From Stigonema ocellatum SAG 48.90 = DSM 106950 (GTDB lineage Bacteria; Cyanobacteriota; Cyanobacteriia; Cyanobacteriales; Nostocaceae): 64,000 nucleotides of DNA. The stretch's first letter is position 1, and every line of letters begins with the position of its first letter. Made by a program: the position numbers and the translations under genes. This document shows positions 33,250 to 41,800 of this stretch, piece after piece. The notes beneath the pieces are model-generated. The model was not told the DNA's origin, did no database searches, and saw nothing but the letters and a program-made list of their open reading frames with translations. Location: assembly GCA_016903675.1 (NCBI GenBank), contig JADQBA010000036.1, forward strand, positions 3,110 to 67,109, written 5' to 3'.

Positions 33250-35819
33250 AATCTCTGGAAAATCAACCTCCACAAACGAGGGTGCTAGCTTCTCTACCTT
33301 GGAGTCAACCACCACTCTGTTGGCTAACTCCTGAACAACAAAGCCAATTACAAAATGAGTCAGAAACTCAACGTTTTTCTCTGGGAGAAAAAATCTGGCC
33401 CAAAGAGGCGGTTGGTTACCAATTCTTGATTGTTTCCGGTAAAGTCCGCTTGCGGGAAGAAGGTGTCGGTAAACCATTGGCAGCACTACAGGCTGGGGAT
33501 TGGTTTGGTGATTTAAAAAAGTTTCCTGTGGAGTGCAAAGCTGTAGCTGCTAGTAAAGAAGTGGTGGTGGTGCGCTGGAATATAGCAGTGTGGGCAGAAC
33601 TTTCCACCCCCGAGATTGAGGAGTTTTGGCTCAAAGGCGAACAGAATGGGAGTATAAAGGAAAGTATAAGTGAATTTTCCTCCCCTGCTTATCCTTTTAT
33701 CTCCAACTGGAACACAGCTGCTGCGTGTTTAACAATGGTGGCGCAACAGCTAGACAATCCTGTAAAACTGGAATGGGTACAACGCCAACTCAGAGGACAG
33801 CGCCCGAAAAATCTTGTAGAAGCTGCCGAAAAGTTAGGATTGCTGCTGCGGCAGTTACAAGTCAGTTGGGGTGAGTTGCGACAATTATCTTTCCCGGCTT
33901 TACTACTTTGGAATTCTAACTCTGACTCTGGGCAGAAAACTTCCAATTGGGTGGTAGCGTATGGAGTCAAGGGCAGCCACCTGATAATCGCTAATCCCCT
34001 AAATCTTAATCACACTTGTGAAAGCGTTCCACAGTCAGTGGTTGAGGCATGTTGGGATGGGCAGATATGGCAAGCAGAAGTCATCCAGAAGCAAGAAACA
34101 TTCAACCTCAGCTGGTTTATTCCAGCAGTTTGGCAGTACCGGAAATTACTGTTAGAAGTATTGCTGGCGTCTTTTACTTTGCAGCTTTTGGGGTTGACGA
34201 CACCACTGATTACCCAAGTCGTCATCGATAAGGTGATGGTGCAGGAGAGTTTGCCAACTCTGGATGTCATGGCGATCGCACTTTTACTGGTAGCAATCTT
34301 CGAGGCAGTACTCAGCATCTTGAGGCTATTTATCTTTACCCACACAGCCCGTCGCCTAGATCTGAGTTTATCAGCACAGCTATTTCGCCACCTAATGCGG
34401 TTGCCATTGGCTTATTTTGAGTCGCGACGGGTAGGAGACACAGTAGCACGAGTCCAAGAACTAGAACAAATCCGGCAGTTTCTCACCGGCACAGCATTGA
34501 CTGTGATTTTGGACAGCATCTTTGCTGTAGTCTACCTGGCATTGATGTTCTATTATAATGTGCCACTCACTTTCGTGGCATTGATAGTACTACCCTTATT
34601 TGCCGCTTTAACGGTCTTCGCCACCCCAATTCTCCGTAACTGGCTCAACGAAACATTTAACCGCAGTGCTGATAGTCAATCGTTTCTGGTGGAGACAATC
34701 ACCGGAATTCACTCAGTCAAAGCCCATGCAGCAGAACCAGTAGCACGCGATCGCTGGGAAGGTTTGTTTGCCCGCTTCATCCGCACAGGATTCAAAGCCT
34801 CCACCACCTCCAACATCAGCACCAATATCGGTGACTTCCTCACCAATTTTTCCAACCTATTAATTCTCTGGTTCGGAGCGAAGTTAGTCATCGACCACAA
34901 GTTAACTGTCGGTCAGCTTATTGCCTTTCAAATGCTTTCTGGTAGAGTCACAGGACCACTTTTGCGCCTAGTGCAGTTGTGGCAAAATCTCCAACAAGTC
35001 CTGCTTTCCGTAGACCGAATTGGCGATATTCTCAACGTTGCACCCGAAGCTGAACCAGGAACCGGCTTAGTTTTACCCGCCCTCAAAGGTCAAGTCACCT
35101 TTGAACAAGTCTTCTTCCGCTACCGAACGAACATTGAACCCGTGCTTCGAGGAATATCCTTCACCGTGCAACCAGGGCAGTTTGTCGGTATTGTGGGACG
35201 CAGTGGTTCTGGTAAAAGTACCCTTTCTAAACTTTTGCAACGCCTCTATCAAATTGAATCTGGACGCATCCTGATCGATGGGTTTGATACCAAAAGCGCC
35301 GATCTAGCCTCCCTCCGCCAACAAATTGGTGTGGTTCTCCAAGAAGACTTCTTATTCAACGGTTCCATCTTGGAAAATATCACTCTTGGTAATCCCGATA
35401 TTACCGCAGAGCAAGTCGTAGAAGCCGCAAGATGTGCCGTAGCCCACGACTTTATCAGTGAGTTACCCCACGGCTACGAAACCAATGTTGGAGAACGGGG
35501 AACAGCTTTATCAGGCGGACAGCGACAACGCATCGCCTTAGCGCGGTTATTTCTCTCAGGATCACCAATTTTAATTCTGGATGAAGCTACGAGTGCATTG
35601 GATAGTGAAACAGAACAACAGGTTCTAAAAAACCTGCAAAAAGTCTCCACTAACCGCACCGTATTTCTCATTGCCCACCGTTTTGCCCCCCTGAGGCGTG
35701 CTGATTTGATTTTGGTGCTTGAAAAGGGCGTCATCGCCGAACGCGGTACTCACTTAGAACTCTTGGAACAAAAGGGTTTGTATTGGTCACTGTATCAACG
35801 CCAGCAATCCAACATATAG
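33198..35819 (+). CDS. ABC exporter with N-terminal cNMP-binding-like and degenerate C39 peptidase domains
   Basis: An 873-residue protein with four parts: a cyclic-nucleotide-binding-like domain (about 45-140), a C39-like domain (about 165-290), six transmembrane segments (about 310-590) and an ATPase (Walker A GRSGSGKS, signature LSGGQRQR, Walker B ILILDEATS). In the C39-like domain the catalytic Cys is Thr173, the His position is Asn (SNWVVAYG) and the Asp position is Asn (IIANP), so it should bind but not cleave its substrate, as in HlyB. The layout recalls HetC-like exporters. No HlyD-type adaptor gene is next to it. Confidence 0.9.
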   Translation: MASRENSKADGKTASELKSLENQPPQTRVLASLPWSQPPLCWLTPEQQSQLQNESETQRFSLGEKIWPKEAVGYQFLIVSGKVRLREEGVGKPLAALQAGDWFGDLKKFPVECKAVAASKEVVVVRWNIAVWAELSTPEIEEFWLKGEQNGSIKESISEFSSPAYPFISNWNTAAACLTMVAQQLDNPVKLEWVQRQLRGQRPKNLVEAAEKLGLLLRQLQVSWGELRQLSFPALLLWNSNSDSGQKTSNWVVAYGVKGSHLIIANPLNLNHTCESVPQSVVEACWDGQIWQAEVIQKQETFNLSWFIPAVWQYRKLLLEVLLASFTLQLLGLTTPLITQVVIDKVMVQESLPTLDVMAIALLLVAIFEAVLSILRLFIFTHTARRLDLSLSAQLFRHLMRLPLAYFESRRVGDTVARVQELEQIRQFLTGTALTVILDSIFAVVYLALMFYYNVPLTFVALIVLPLFAALTVFATPILRNWLNETFNRSADSQSFLVETITGIHSVKAHAAEPVARDRWEGLFARFIRTGFKASTTSNISTNIGDFLTNFSNLLILWFGAKLVIDHKLTVGQLIAFQMLSGRVTGPLLRLVQLWQNLQQVLLSVDRIGDILNVAPEAEPGTGLVLPALKGQVTFEQVFFRYRTNIEPVLRGISFTVQPGQFVGIVGRSGSGKSTLSKLLQRLYQIESGRILIDGFDTKSADLASLRQQIGVVLQEDFLFNGSILENITLGNPDITAEQVVEAARCAVAHDFISELPHGYETNVGERGTALSGGQRQRIALARLFLSGSPILILDEATSALDSETEQQVLKNLQKVSTNRTVFLIAHRFAPLRRADLILVLEKGVIAERGTHLELLEQKGLYWSLYQRQQSNI

Positions 35820-35820
35820 T

Positions 35821-35864
35821 TCGTTTGTAGTTGCGCTAAAGCGCTTTAGCGCAACTACAAACGA
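35821..35864. terminator. Perfect 44-base palindrome between convergent genes
   Basis: Two 22-base arms meet with no spacer. It begins just after the exporter stop and ends 21 bases before the lipase stop on the other strand, so it probably terminates both. Its GCGCTAAAGCGCTTTAGCGC centre belongs to a palindrome family also seen near 50448 and 63318. Confidence 0.6.
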
Positions 35865-35885
35865 TAGACCTTATTTTCGCCATCA

Positions 35886-36518
35886 TCACAAACCATTACA
35901 TTTACCCAGACTCAATATCACTGGCGTTGACAATGCCTCAGCCACCGCCGCCAAACTTCTTGAATCCGTCAGCATCCAAGCATGAGTCAGCACGGGCACC
36001 ATCACATTTTGTCCCACAGGCATCTGTGAACTATTTGCTGGCACAATCATTAAATCATAAGGCGTCCAAATAGAGGTAAAATAAAGATGTCCCAACATAG
36101 CAGCATCTCGATTCAAATCCTGTAACAAAGCGCTGTTAGGGCGCATGTCAATGCAACCCAGACCCAAGCGACAGTAGGCAATCCAAGTGCCATGATTCGG
36201 CGCGGAAAGAGTGATAAACCGTTGCACACGATTTATTCCTCCTAGACGCTGGACATAGTAACGGCTGACAATACCACCCATGCTGAAACCCACCAAATCC
36301 AACGGTTGTTCTGGTGGAAAGGTAGAATTAACATAATCCGAAACCTGGTGTGCCAATTTGTCAAGACCCATATTTCCATTATTGGGCACTAAATCCAGGT
36401 CATACACCGTCCAACCCCGCTGTTTTAGATAGGGAAGCATTGTCTGGAAAACTCGACCCGTGTCAAAAATCCCATGCACCAATAACACAGGATTGCGCTG
36501 CTCAATGACATTGTTCAT
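35886..36518 (-). CDS. Alpha/beta hydrolase, triacylglycerol lipase-like
   Basis: A 210-residue protein. The oxyanion start LLVHGIFDTG, nucleophile elbow GFSMGG and the C-terminal catalytic His in VLTHAWMLTD are all visible; the acid is probably the Asp in WTPYDLMIVP. Length and motifs fit small bacterial lipases/esterases of the PGAP1/LipA type. No signal peptide, so it is probably cytoplasmic. The natural substrate is unknown. Confidence 0.85.
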   Translation of the reverse strand: MNNVIEQRNPVLLVHGIFDTGRVFQTMLPYLKQRGWTVYDLDLVPNNGNMGLDKLAHQVSDYVNSTFPPEQPLDLVGFSMGGIVSRYYVQRLGGINRVQRFITLSAPNHGTWIAYCRLGLGCIDMRPNSALLQDLNRDAAMLGHLYFTSIWTPYDLMIVPANSSQMPVGQNVMVPVLTHAWMLTDSRSLAAVAEALSTPVILSLGKCNGL

Positions 36519-36879
36519 AGATTACTTTATTACAGTGGTGTAGGGTGGGCACTGCCCACCATAACCTGGTTTTGTAGATGACTCAAATAGGTAATTTTTA
36601 TCGTCACCGTTAAGCTTTGTGAAGCCTACTGTCAAAATCTTGCTCTAAGTTACAGTAAAATTTCATAATTAAGTCCGAGTATATATAGGTTACAAGTACT
36701 TGCGAAAAACAATTTAGAGCATTCGCCTTGTACTCTATAACCCATGAAGAGCGTCACTTAAATTTTGTGACACAAAAATACAGATAAGTCAAGTATATCT
36801 TGATAAAATGTAAAAATATCCCGTAATTTTTTTCAGGATTGCGGTCATACACCACATATAAGAGGCAGGAGCAGTTGTA
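36519..36879. other. Divergent intergenic region, 361 bases
   Basis: A GTAGGGTGGGCACTGCCCAC repeat unit lies at 36540-36560 just upstream of the lipase gene. The rest is AT-rich and contains the promoter region of the Lys/Ala-rich protein gene, whose ATG follows AGGAGCAG. No further gene is visible. Confidence 0.5.
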
Positions 36880-37365
36880 ATGATCGGTTTTATCAAAAAC
36901 TTAATCTCCGGGATTGTAAATTTCTTTTCCGGGCTTTTCGGTGGTAAAAAAAGCAGCTTCTATCTAGAACTCAAAGAAGACGCCGAAGCAGCGTTAGATG
37001 AAGCTAAATCAGCAGCATCCAACGCGAAGAAAGCCGTAGAAACAGCAGCATCAAACACTAAAAAAGCAGCAGAAACAGCAGCATCAAACACTAAAAAAGC
37101 CGTAGAATCTGTTAAAGAAACTGCGCCAGCGGCATCTAACGGCAAAAAAACCGCTCCAGCTAAAGTTGAGCTAGTGCAGACTGCTAAAGGCGTTAAGGCT
37201 GAACCTGCCAAAAAGGCAAAAGCCTCAACCCCAGAACAGCCACAAGAAACCACCTTCGCACCCAAATACCTTATACCTACCAATTCCAATGGTACTCGTC
37301 GGCGTCCGGGTGCGAACATGAGTTCTTTTCTGGACATGGCACGTCAGGTAAAAACTCCTGGCTAG
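36880..37365 (+). CDS. Lys/Ala-rich protein with amphipathic N-terminus and helical repeats
   Basis: A 161-residue basic protein of unknown function. Residues 1-25 form a strongly amphipathic, Phe/Gly-rich segment (MIGFIKNLISGIVNFFSGLF) that could lie on a membrane. Residues 30-85 are a long helix with three copies of the unit AASN(A/T)KKA(V/A)E. A Lys/Ala/Pro-rich linker follows, and a conserved-looking end FAPKYLIPTNSNG..RPGANMSSF. The composition recalls histone H1-like or late-embryogenesis-like proteins, but I would not assign either. AGGAG precedes the start. Confidence 0.7.
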   Translation: MIGFIKNLISGIVNFFSGLFGGKKSSFYLELKEDAEAALDEAKSAASNAKKAVETAASNTKKAAETAASNTKKAVESVKETAPAASNGKKTAPAKVELVQTAKGVKAEPAKKAKASTPEQPQETTFAPKYLIPTNSNGTRRRPGANMSSFLDMARQVKTPG

Positions 37366-37405
37366 GATTAGGGGTGTAGGGGTGTAGGGGTGTGGGGGTG
37401 TAGGG
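37366..37405. repeat. GGGTGTA-type short tandem repeat
   Basis: Units of GGGGTGTA run directly downstream of the Lys/Ala-rich protein gene. The same octamer in the opposite orientation is found at 48140-48203. The following 245 bases to 37650 contain no convincing gene. Confidence 0.75.
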
Positions 37406-37650
37406 GAAGAGTTTTAAATAAAATTTCCCTTACACTCTTACACCTTTACTTTTCATACGTTTTTGGTACCAATCCACATTGTTAGACTGTATTTTATCTC
37501 TCGGCTCAGTCCCACATAGCGTAGCTGGGACGAACTGAATTCGAGTGCTTGGTAACGAAACGCCAATTCAGGAGGTGGAGAAAAATTTATCCGACGCTAA
37601 CCGGGGTAGCTACAGGGTTGGCGATGCGGGTATTTGATGCTAGGCTCTTT

Positions 37651-38013
37651 CTAGCTTTTCTCATTGCGACTAGGGCTAGTAGGGAGCCTAATGCGGGAAT
37701 TGTTGCCCCGCCTGGGAGCTGCTACTTTTCCAAATGAAGGTTCGCGGACTCGTCCTTCGAGTTTTGCTCCCATGCTTTCTAGGGTAGCTAGAGCTGCGTA
37801 CACATCATCCACATGAAAGCTCAAAATTGGCGAAGAACCAACATTCGCATCTGACTCGGCGGCGTGAAAGGCAATGGTTGTACCATTAGCATCCACTTCT
37901 CCCCAGCCAGGACTTGCAACTTTTACCGGAAGTCCTAATCCTTCGCTGTAAAATTTTACCGCCGCTGGCACATCCTTAACCATTAACATAACGTGCTTAA
38001 ATTCTGCTGTCAT
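37651..38013 (-). pseudogene. VOC/glyoxalase-family protein with replaced C-terminus
   Basis: The first 100 residues from MTAEFKHVMLMVKD form an almost complete VOC (glyoxalase/bleomycin-resistance) domain, with GLPVKV and SFHVDDVYAA typical of the family. After FGKVAA, where family members continue with a D-P-x-G-x-x-x-E/L strand, the sequence changes to the unrelated PRRGNNSRIRLPTSPSRN and stops. The last strand, which carries a metal or substrate residue in many members, is lost. A recombination or insertion at about 37713 is likely. The frame also extends upstream to 38031, but the ATG at 38013 fits the family. Confidence 0.65.
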
Positions 38014-38046
38014 TGTTTTTTCCTCTAGCAATTAATAGCGCTTTGT

Positions 38047-39120
38047 TTAGCTTACATTTTTGCGAAAAACCAGCCCACTATATAAATGAAATGCTGGATC
38101 CCAATTGGTCTGTTCTCGACGAAGTATATGAATGTGAGACTGCATTTGCTCCAGCATTTCTGTTTTATCCAGTATAGTCTCTGCAAAGGGTGTAAAATCT
38201 GACCAAACTTTGACTTGAGGGATTTGTTGTTCAAGCCAGCCGACTAAGCTATTCCAACTGATTTTAATAGTATTCAGGCTGGATTGGGAAGCAATTTCTA
38301 ACCCTTGTTGAAAGTCGTAGCCATTGTCATAAAGTCTTAAAATACAACCTCTGCCAGGGAGATGTAAATCGTAAAATTGGAAGTAATCTTGGGTTTTTGT
38401 TTTGCGTTCCAATTTACCCCGTACGTCCCGGTCTATAACTTGTTCAAAAATAGGTAACAATCCTAGTACGCGCCCTTTTACTTCTGACCAGTCAAAGCTT
38501 AGGGAACCAAGTTGATTTTCTTGATTACGGCACACAACACTGGCTTTTGGTGTAGATTCTAGGAAATAGTTGACTTGAAAAACTTGAATTTTATGAATTT
38601 CAGCTAATGTTACCCAAAAGCAAGAAATATTAGCATTCTGTAGCTGTTCACCATAGTATTTTAATTCTCCCACTGCCCCACTGCGGTACAAGCGCCAGCC
38701 ACGAGTTGGTAGTACCAACTTTGCGCTGTAGGGGTCTAGCTGCATAATCTGGGCGAATTTTTGGGCTGCTTGGTTTTTGAATTCATTGCTGATTGGTTCT
38801 AAAACTAACACGCCTATGGCATTACCACCATCAGCCATTGTAGCTTGGGCAATGGCTTGTTTTCGTTTTTCTTGTTCAATTTCTTCTAGCCGTTGTAAAC
38901 CCTGACGTGCTTGACTTAATATTTTGGCATTCGTTGTACTGCGCAGTAGTTGCCGATAAACGTTTTGTGCCTCTTGGTGCTTTCCGGATACTTCATCCAG
39001 CCGTCCTAGATAAAATTGCACCCAAGGATTTTCGGGCGATTCTTCTAGCAGATGTTTGAGTAATTTAGTAGCAGTGTGATAGTCTTTGCGCTCAAAAGCA
39101 GTAGCAAGTTCCTCAAGCAT
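38047..39120 (-). CDS. TPR-containing protein of unknown function
   Basis: A 357-residue protein. Two or three tetratricopeptide units are visible at residues 1-80 (DYHTATKLLKHLLEESPENPWVQF, then KHQEAQNVYRQLL). The remaining 270 residues form a mixed domain I do not recognise, conserved-looking and without catalytic motifs. No signal or membrane segment. An STRR of the GGAGTTA type lies directly upstream of the start. Confidence 0.75.
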   Translation of the reverse strand: MLEELATAFERKDYHTATKLLKHLLEESPENPWVQFYLGRLDEVSGKHQEAQNVYRQLLRSTTNAKILSQARQGLQRLEEIEQEKRKQAIAQATMADGGNAIGVLVLEPISNEFKNQAAQKFAQIMQLDPYSAKLVLPTRGWRLYRSGAVGELKYYGEQLQNANISCFWVTLAEIHKIQVFQVNYFLESTPKASVVCRNQENQLGSLSFDWSEVKGRVLGLLPIFEQVIDRDVRGKLERKTKTQDYFQFYDLHLPGRGCILRLYDNGYDFQQGLEIASQSSLNTIKISWNSLVGWLEQQIPQVKVWSDFTPFAETILDKTEMLEQMQSHIHILRREQTNWDPAFHLYSGLVFRKNVS

Positions 39121-39576
39121 ATTTACAAGTTAGGAGTTATGAGTGAGGAGTTAGGAATGAAGAAAACTCATAACTCCTCACTCATAACTTATAGCGATTT
39201 TCATCCGGATGAAGTACAGATTTATCTGCGGTTTATTAACTCTTAAATGTACCTCACTCTCATTGAAAAGCGCTATATTATCACTTACTTTTTGCGACAG
39301 AGCGATCGCCTCGAATCTCCTGATTAGGGGAATGGCAATCGTGCATTGCCTCCCTTTTTTTCGCCTATACACGTCCTGTGTATCTTGTCAATGCGTAAGT
39401 CATAACCACTATCCGTGGGCTGGTCGTTCAAGGAGGAGCAATTTTCTCCAAGGCAATAGGAACGGATTAAACACGCTCATTAAAATAAATCCCCGCCTTC
39501 AGGTGGAGCCAATGGGGGGTTGTTCAAGCTAATCTTGATATAAGTTCATAAAAGTTCATAAAGCCTCCCACAAGTA
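39121..39576. other. Intergenic region with inverted STRRs, 456 bases
   Basis: GGAGTTA/GGAGTGA heptamers at about 39126-39155 face their own complement (TAACTCC, CACTCAT) at 39168-39188, so this stretch can fold back. GAAGTACAGATTTATCTGCG at 39209-39228 is an exact copy of the sequence that encodes the N-terminus of hpnK at about 49061-49080. No gene is convincing; the 107-codon frame at 39209 starts inside this repeat. Confidence 0.6.
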
Positions 39577-40671
39577 ATGCTCATTACCCAAGCCGAGTAT
39601 GCGAAGAAATTGCGTCCCCTCCTTCCTGTTGAGGCCTTTGTCCCCGATCCGAGTAAGTTAGTCATTTTGTTCGTTAATCTGACAATCTTGATTCTCGGCT
39701 GGGCTTTAGCCACGCAGATGGATCGTTGCCCTGTATATCTTTTATGGCTTTATTTACCGCTAGCCGTGGTGATGGGAAATAGCGTGATTGTCTTGCTATT
39801 TAGCTCCCATAACATCCTGCATGGTAGCGTGATTAGAAATTCCCGACTCATTCATATTATTAGTTTGTTAGGGCTAACCATGCTGTGGATGCCACCGACG
39901 TTGTGGAAAGTACTCCATAACCAAGAACATCATACTAAAACAAATTCATTAGGCGATCCCGATCGCAATTATTTATACAAGGAGCCTCAGACCTGGGGAA
40001 AATGGATTCAGAATCTATTTGTGCCTTCTGCTGAAGTCAATCCCATATTTTTAACAGTGGGAATGACTTCAGCATGGGCCGTCTGGAATTTTCGCAATCT
40101 CACCTCTGTGCTGTTATTTAATCGTCAATCGGTTAATTATGTTCCTGCCGCTTTTACCCTCAATGCCAAAAAGCGTCTAGCGGTAACAGGTGAACTGATT
40201 TTCATGTTAATGATTCATTTAACTATTTGTGCCTGTCTGCAATTTTCTCCCCTAAAACTTGTGCTTAGCTACTTTCTCCCCATGAGTATTGGTTATTCTG
40301 GAGTGATGTTTTATATTTATACAAATCACATGCTTTGCCGCATGACAAGCGTTAACGATCCGCTACTTAACAGTATTTCTCTGCGAGTTCCTAAACTATT
40401 TGACAAGTTGCATTTAAATTTTTCTTACCACACGGAACATCATATCTTTCCGGGAATAAACTCTGACTACTATCCAGCGGTTCAAGAGTTATTAAAAGTC
40501 CACTATCCTGACCGCATGAATTTAGTGAATGCTGGAGATGCTTGGCGCTTAATGATGCAAACTCCTCGACATTACAAAGATGAAAATACCTTTACAGATT
40601 GGTCAGGTAAAAAGATTGTTACTTGCCCTCTCAGTCAAAAAGTTTCTATAGAAGTCCTAAATAATTTGTGA
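39577..40671 (+). CDS. Fatty acid desaturase family protein
   Basis: A 364-residue membrane protein with the three histidine boxes of di-iron desaturases: HNILHG (HxxxH), HNQEHH (HxxHH) and HTEHH. Four to five transmembrane segments lie around them. It would oxidise an acyl chain or a carotenoid-like substrate using oxygen and an electron donor. The boxes fit the general desaturase/hydroxylase superfamily; regiospecificity or a carotenoid role cannot be told. It stands alone. Confidence 0.85.
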   Translation: MLITQAEYAKKLRPLLPVEAFVPDPSKLVILFVNLTILILGWALATQMDRCPVYLLWLYLPLAVVMGNSVIVLLFSSHNILHGSVIRNSRLIHIISLLGLTMLWMPPTLWKVLHNQEHHTKTNSLGDPDRNYLYKEPQTWGKWIQNLFVPSAEVNPIFLTVGMTSAWAVWNFRNLTSVLLFNRQSVNYVPAAFTLNAKKRLAVTGELIFMLMIHLTICACLQFSPLKLVLSYFLPMSIGYSGVMFYIYTNHMLCRMTSVNDPLLNSISLRVPKLFDKLHLNFSYHTEHHIFPGINSDYYPAVQELLKVHYPDRMNLVNAGDAWRLMMQTPRHYKDENTFTDWSGKKIVTCPLSQKVSIEVLNNL

Positions 40672-40726
40672 AATCTCGGATACAGGCTGTTAACAGTTGA
40701 CTCTGTACCCTTTAGCCCATAAGACT

Positions 40727-41476
40727 TCATGCAAAAGCGGATGTGGGCGCTTCATACGCTGCTGCTACTAATGATAGAGCAACGACTGGAGCAGTAACTG
40801 CTCTGAGAATACGACGACCAAGGGAAACTGATTTAAATCCGGCGTTGATCGCACACTCAACTTCTTTTTCGGTCCATCCTCCCTCAGGTCCAGTAGCAAC
40901 TACAATTCTCCTTTGCTCTAGATCATTTATCAAAAATCCTTTGTCTTGCAAACAATTTTGTAAATGAGGAGAGTTACCGCGAGCAACACAAATATATTGC
41001 TCATTGTTTGCAAATGATGACAAATTATTACTAAAGGAAACTGGTTCTAAAATTGTCGGTACAAACGATCGCTCTGATTGTTCTGCTGCTTCTTGCGCTA
41101 TTCGCCGCCAGCGTTCCACTTTCTGGGAACTGGGGTTGAGTAAAGTCCGTTCACTGATGACCGGAGCAATCATAGCTACTCCTAACTCCGTACAACAACG
41201 CACCACCTCATCAAAGCCATTACCTTTTGGCAAAGCTACCATCAGCGTAATGGATACAGGTAGCTCAGTTTGCACTTCGAGTAATTCTAAAACCTGTGCA
41301 AGAGTTCCTTCTAACTGCGCTAGCCACCATTTACCCAAGCCATCCATAGCAATAAAGCGATCGCCCTCCCGCAACCTCAACACACGCCCTAGATAATGTT
41401 GTTGTTCAGGTGTGAGCAAAATTTTTCCTTCTTGAAATTGGGAGAGTGCGATCGCGATTCTTTGCAATTGAGTCAT
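40727..41476 (-). CDS. rsmE: 16S rRNA m3U1498 methyltransferase
   Basis: A 249-residue SPOUT methyltransferase. Family features are the N-terminal PUA-like part (LTPEQQHYLGRVLRLREGDRF), LMVALPKGN, CTELGVAMIAPVISERT and the knot region GPEGGWTEKEV with LGRRILRAVTA. It methylates N3 of U1498 in the small-subunit rRNA. The start is next to a G-rich repeat tract. Confidence 0.95.
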   Translation of the reverse strand: MTQLQRIAIALSQFQEGKILLTPEQQHYLGRVLRLREGDRFIAMDGLGKWWLAQLEGTLAQVLELLEVQTELPVSITLMVALPKGNGFDEVVRCCTELGVAMIAPVISERTLLNPSSQKVERWRRIAQEAAEQSERSFVPTILEPVSFSNNLSSFANNEQYICVARGNSPHLQNCLQDKGFLINDLEQRRIVVATGPEGGWTEKEVECAINAGFKSVSLGRRILRAVTAPVVALSLVAAAYEAPTSAFA

Positions 41477-41800
41477 GGGGAATGGGGAGTGGGGAGTGGG
41501 GAGTGGGGAATGGGGGAGTGGGGGGGGGGGGGGGGGGGGGTGGGGGGGTGGGGTCGGGGGGGGGGGGGGGCTGGGGGGTCGGGGGGGAGTGGGGAAGTGG
41601 GGGAGTGAGGAAATACTCTGATGGGGTGTTCGGGGAAGAGTGCCAATTCTATAATTTTTTCATTGTAAACCCATTCCCCATTCCCCATTCCCCACACCCC
41701 CCATGCCCCCATACCCCCCCCCCCCCCCCCCCCCCACCCCCCCCACCCCCCCCCTCTCCACACCCCCACTCCCCACTCCCCACTCCCCACTCTCCACTCC
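41477..41800. repeat. G-tract/C-tract inverted repeat of heptamer origin
   Basis: From rsmE outwards, GGGGAGT/GGGGAAT heptamers give way to uninterrupted runs of about twenty G near 41520-41575. About 110 bases later the mirror image appears: CCCCAT repeats, runs of about twenty C near 41717-41737, and CCCCACT heptamers to 41795. The two halves are complementary and separate rsmE from the CLC gene. The exact run lengths are likely to be unreliable in any assembly. Confidence 0.85.

Noticed and set aside
36960..37337. 125-codon frame on the minus strand
   Set aside because: Antisense shadow of the Lys/Ala-rich gene; its composition simply mirrors GCx-rich repeats.
37549..37737. 62-codon plus-strand frame overlapping the VOC 3' end
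   Set aside because: No family resemblance; it lies opposite the disrupted end of the VOC gene.
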